Below, one piece after another: positions 62,046-64,000 of a stretch of 64,000 nt of DNA (position 1 is the first letter of the stretch; every line of letters starts with the position of its first letter). The position numbers and the translations under genes are program-made. The stretch is taken from NCBI RefSeq assembly GCF_000424465.1, contig NZ_AUJY01000007.1, positions 1 to 64,000 on the forward strand, in the 5' to 3' direction. This stretch comes from Butyrivibrio hungatei NK4A153 (lineage in GTDB: Bacteria; Bacillota; Clostridia; Lachnospirales; Lachnospiraceae). The notes under the pieces were generated by a model that worked only from the letters and a program-made list of their open reading frames with translations, did not search any database and was not told the DNA's origin.

Positions 62046-62584
62046 ATGCTTATCCAAAACCTTTTTATTTTATCGCCATCAACATCGATGGTCTTCTCGT
62101 ATACCCCGCCATTAGCAAGAATCGTTTTCTCGCTGGCATCATTTCCCTCGTCGCAGGTCACAAGCATCTTATTGATCCCGAGTTCTTTTGCCTTTAACTT
62201 GTCCAGGCGTAACATTTCCTTGGCATAGCCTTTTCTACGCTCGGAAGGACGAACCGAATATCCGCAATGTCCACCCCAAGTACCAAGGATGGGATGATCA
62301 ATATGATGACGAAGATCTATTACACCAACAATTCTGTTATCCTTCTTCCTTATTGCCAGATAAGTATGTGAAGGAACTGTCGTTCCTACTTCTTCACATG
62401 TTTTTTCGTCTTTTCTAAGAAAACATATTCGGATTCATTCGTCAGCAGAACTACTTGAATCCAATGACATGCATCCAGCAAATTGATCTTCATTATCAGC
62501 ATCTTTATCTATTATTTCCTGTCTGAACGCCCATAGATCCTCGGCATATTCCAGACTTGGTTCAACAAGTATGAGTTCATTCAT
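62042..62584 (-). pseudogene. GNAT acetyltransferase gene broken by one in-frame TGA
   Basis: Read on the minus strand from ATG 62584, the frame gives MNELILVEPSLEYAEDLWAF ... SSSADE, then TGA at 62437-62435. It continues in the same frame as IRICFLRKDEK ... CGYSVRPSERRKGYAKEM ... ILANGGVYEKTID to a stop at 62042. The relatives I know have Trp at this point (DEW), so TGG to TGA is a single-base change. Without it the protein would be a complete GNAT of about 180 residues. Stop read-through is possible but there is no evidence for it. Confidence 0.8.
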
Positions 62585-62590
62585 AATTCT

Positions 62591-62836
62591 TTATCTAAGC
62601 TCCTCTATAAAATTCTGTATTCTCTGAGTCGCAATTTCATCCCGTGACAATTTACGCAACTCATCGCAAGTAACCCATTTGTAAGCAGATGTCTCGCCCT
62701 CTTGAAGGATAATGCTATCTTTATCGACGTCCGTATTGCATAAATAATCTACATAATATGTCTTATGACCATAATGCAGAACTCGACCGATTTCCGTAAG
62801 TTGCATGTCCTGCATCTCGTTTATTGTAAAATCCAA
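62591..62836 (-). pseudogene. C-terminal fragment of a Nudix hydrolase
   Basis: 81 residues (TTG start) resembling the second half of a Nudix domain: TYYVDYLCNTD..., SAYKWVTCDELRKL and IATQRIQNFIEEL. The Nudix box (G-x5-E-x7-REUxEExGU) is absent, so it is a remnant. Confidence 0.55.
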
Positions 62837-62848
62837 TCTAAGCCACCT

Positions 62849-62938
62849 CTATTTTTCAGCAACTACATAGTCACCATTTTTATAATTTCTCATCGATTTA
62901 CTGATTCTAAATCCCGCCTTTTGCATCTCTTTAACCAA
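62849..62938 (-). pseudogene. C-terminal scrap of a SAM methyltransferase
   Basis: About 29 codons reading LVKEMQKAGFRISKSMRNY then KNGDYVVAEK and a stop, the typical end of a class I methyltransferase. The rest of the gene is missing. It is joined, in another frame, to the truncated histidine-phosphatase gene. Confidence 0.55.
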
Positions 62939-63165
62939 GGTATGCATATAAAATCCTTATTCCCAAATATTTCTATTGCAGTGTCCCGACTTCTAGGCAA
63001 GGTACTAACGTATACTCGTTTTAGATTAAAAACAGGAATATCATAAGACATCCGCATAATTGGTGCCTTGTCATACTGAGTACAAGCCTTATCAAACTCA
63101 CAGGAACTATACGTTCTTTCCCAGTCATAAGCAACTGGTCCATGTCGTATTATAATTACTTTCAA
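62890..63165 (-). pseudogene. Truncated histidine phosphatase-family gene
   Basis: The N-terminus is right for the superfamily (VIIIRHGPVAYDWERTYSS, then VYVSTLPRSRDTAIEIFG), but the protein ends after about 91 residues. The last 16 residues come from the methyltransferase scrap read in a different frame. The catalytic second His is lost. A TTG start is used. Confidence 0.65.
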
Positions 63166-63181
63166 ATATCAAAATCCCCCA

Positions 63182-63409
63182 CTATTTCACAAGCCATGAG
63201 CCTGTCTTCTTAGATCCGATTCTTTCAATCACGCCCTCGTCCAGCAATTCCTTCATTAACATTTGCACCGCTCTTCTAGATTTGTTCATCATCTCTGACA
63301 GTTCTGCTTGCGTCAATGAAGGATTTTCTTTAAGAAGCAGCAATAGATGTTCTCTATCCGAGATCATGCTTTTCTGCGCTTTATCAAAAGCGTAGTTGAG
63401 ATTCCACAA
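63182..63409 (-). pseudogene. Winged-helix fragment, probable end of an AlbA_2-type regulator
   Basis: 75 residues. LLLLKENPSLTQAELSEMMN...RRAVQMLMKELLDEGVIERIG followed by SKKTGSWLVK is a winged helix like the C-terminal domain of AlbA_2/RecG-like ATP-binding regulators. As nothing of the rest of such a protein is seen upstream, it is probably a remnant; a small stand-alone HTH protein is the alternative. Confidence 0.5.
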
Positions 63410-63441
63410 CGTAAGGAAAGCGCAGAAAAACTCTAGTTAAT

Positions 63442-64000
63442 TTATCTGCGCCTTTCATATCTTTTTTTTGCAATTGCAGTAAACTCTCCCGGAAGTTTCT
63501 CGTTCTCCCATGAAGGATGCTCATCAAAACGCTCCAAAGTAAATCCGCTCCCGATGATAGAATTGATGATCTCGCTGATTGTGTACTTCCTGTAATGGCA
63601 TTTAGGGATCTGCTTACGGATCTCCTCATCGTAAAATCTTGCGTGCGCCATCTCACCTTCAAAGATATCTGTTGAGAAATAACTCATGGTTGGCTGCTGC
63701 AGCCCAAGTATATCGGAAATCTTAGTAAATGGATGGAAGTCACTGCAGATCATCTTTCCACCGGGTTTAAGCAATCCGTTCATAACATTCATAAAAACAT
63801 CTATATCGTGGAAATAATGAAGGATTCCACCCTCCATAATGACAACATCAAAAAAGCCGGCATACTTGTCCATATCGATTTCCATGATATCACAAACTTC
63901 ATAGCCAATGTTTACGCCTGCAGCCTCAGCTGTTTCCATGGCATATTTCTTATTGGCTTCGGATATATCAAATACTGTAACCTCTGCTCCCAAAAGAGCC
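63442..64000 (-). CDS. SAM-dependent methyltransferase, cut by the window end
   Basis: The C-terminal 185 or so residues of a class I methyltransferase: GAEVTVFDISEANKKYA (strand 2 with the ribose-binding Asp), DIMEIDMDKYAGFFDVVIMEGG, ILHYFHDIDVFM, LLKPGGKMICSDFHPF and an end typical of the family. The SAM-binding glycine motif lies beyond 64000. The frame stays open to the edge. Confidence 0.82.
   Translation of the reverse strand, partial: ALLGAEVTVFDISEANKKYAMETAEAAGVNIGYEVCDIMEIDMDKYAGFFDVVIMEGGILHYFHDIDVFMNVMNGLLKPGGKMICSDFHPFTKISDILGLQQPTMSYFSTDIFEGEMAHARFYDEEIRKQIPKCHYRKYTISEIINSIIGSGFTLERFDEHPSWENEKLPGEFTAIAKKRYERRR

Overview
The window looks like a chromosomal segment of an anaerobic low-GC Firmicute, most likely a Lachnospiraceae member (Butyrivibrio/Pseudobutyrivibrio/Eubacterium type). 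This rests on AT-rich codon use, Firmicute-type Shine-Dalgarno sequences, L-lactate dehydrogenase plus flavodoxin, and clostridial families (DUF3793, DUF6110-like, FeoB-associated Cys-rich protein). The assignment is by family recognition, not by a database search.

Layout. 1-1600 is a complete IS3-family element. 1.7-4.6 kb holds a lipoprotein, an SDR oxidoreductase, a small Cys-rich/HMA membrane protein and a methyltransferase. 4.7-10.4 kb, all on the minus strand, holds feoA-feoB, a mini-Fur protein and a MacB/FtsX-type ABC transporter. 10.8-15.8 kb on the plus strand holds a Tp47-like lipoprotein, a ferric-reductase-like FMN-binding membrane protein, a small DUF6110-like protein and a P1B-type ATPase. 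16-17 kb is a PD-(D/E)XK transposase-nuclease. 17.2-23.5 kb is an ECF cassette (S, T, fused A1A2) co-transcribed with a YbtP/YbtQ-like ABC pair. 23.7-24.3 kb is a toxin-antitoxin pair. 24.6-28.2 kb is a second ECF cassette. 28.3-50.3 kb is one tightly packed minus-strand operon for a phenolate-thiazoline-type metallophore: type II thioesterase, aryl-AMP ligase, four NRPS proteins, a hydrolase, two NAD(P)-dependent enzymes including a thiazolinyl-imide-reductase-like one, and a methyltransferase. 50.6-55.6 kb holds a ZIP transporter, a TetR regulator and a second YbtP/Q-like ABC pair. 55.8-57 kb holds a DUF3793 gene divergent from flavodoxin. 57.1-59.7 kb holds enolase and L-lactate dehydrogenase. 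59.8-64 kb is a patch of methyltransferases, GNAT genes and several broken genes, running off the window end.

How it works together. A 16-bp palindrome, GTTAG-N6-CTAAC, occurs at 13 intergenic places plus one degenerate copy. It sits at the promoters of feoAB, the mini-Fur/ABC operon, the Tp47/reductase operon, both ECF cassettes, the NRPS operon, the second ABC pair, DUF3793, flavodoxin and apparently enolase. At six of these a sigma-A promoter with an exact 17-bp spacer can be read next to or over the palindrome. I read this as an iron regulon: Fe(II) uptake, surface electron transfer, siderophore synthesis and uptake, and flavodoxin replacing ferredoxin. The half-sites resemble DtxR/IdeR half-sites, but no DtxR gene is in the window.

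The NRPS line has one aryl carrier, four heterocyclisation domains, four adenylation domains whose specificity codes all read as cysteine, four peptidyl carriers, and no PKS. It therefore predicts an aryl-capped chain of four cysteine-derived rings. The nearest described relatives I know are yersiniabactin, pyochelin and the streptococcal equibactin locus. A predicted ~86-nt RNA with an anti-Shine-Dalgarno-like stretch is encoded under its own operator in the feoA/Tp47 intergenic region.
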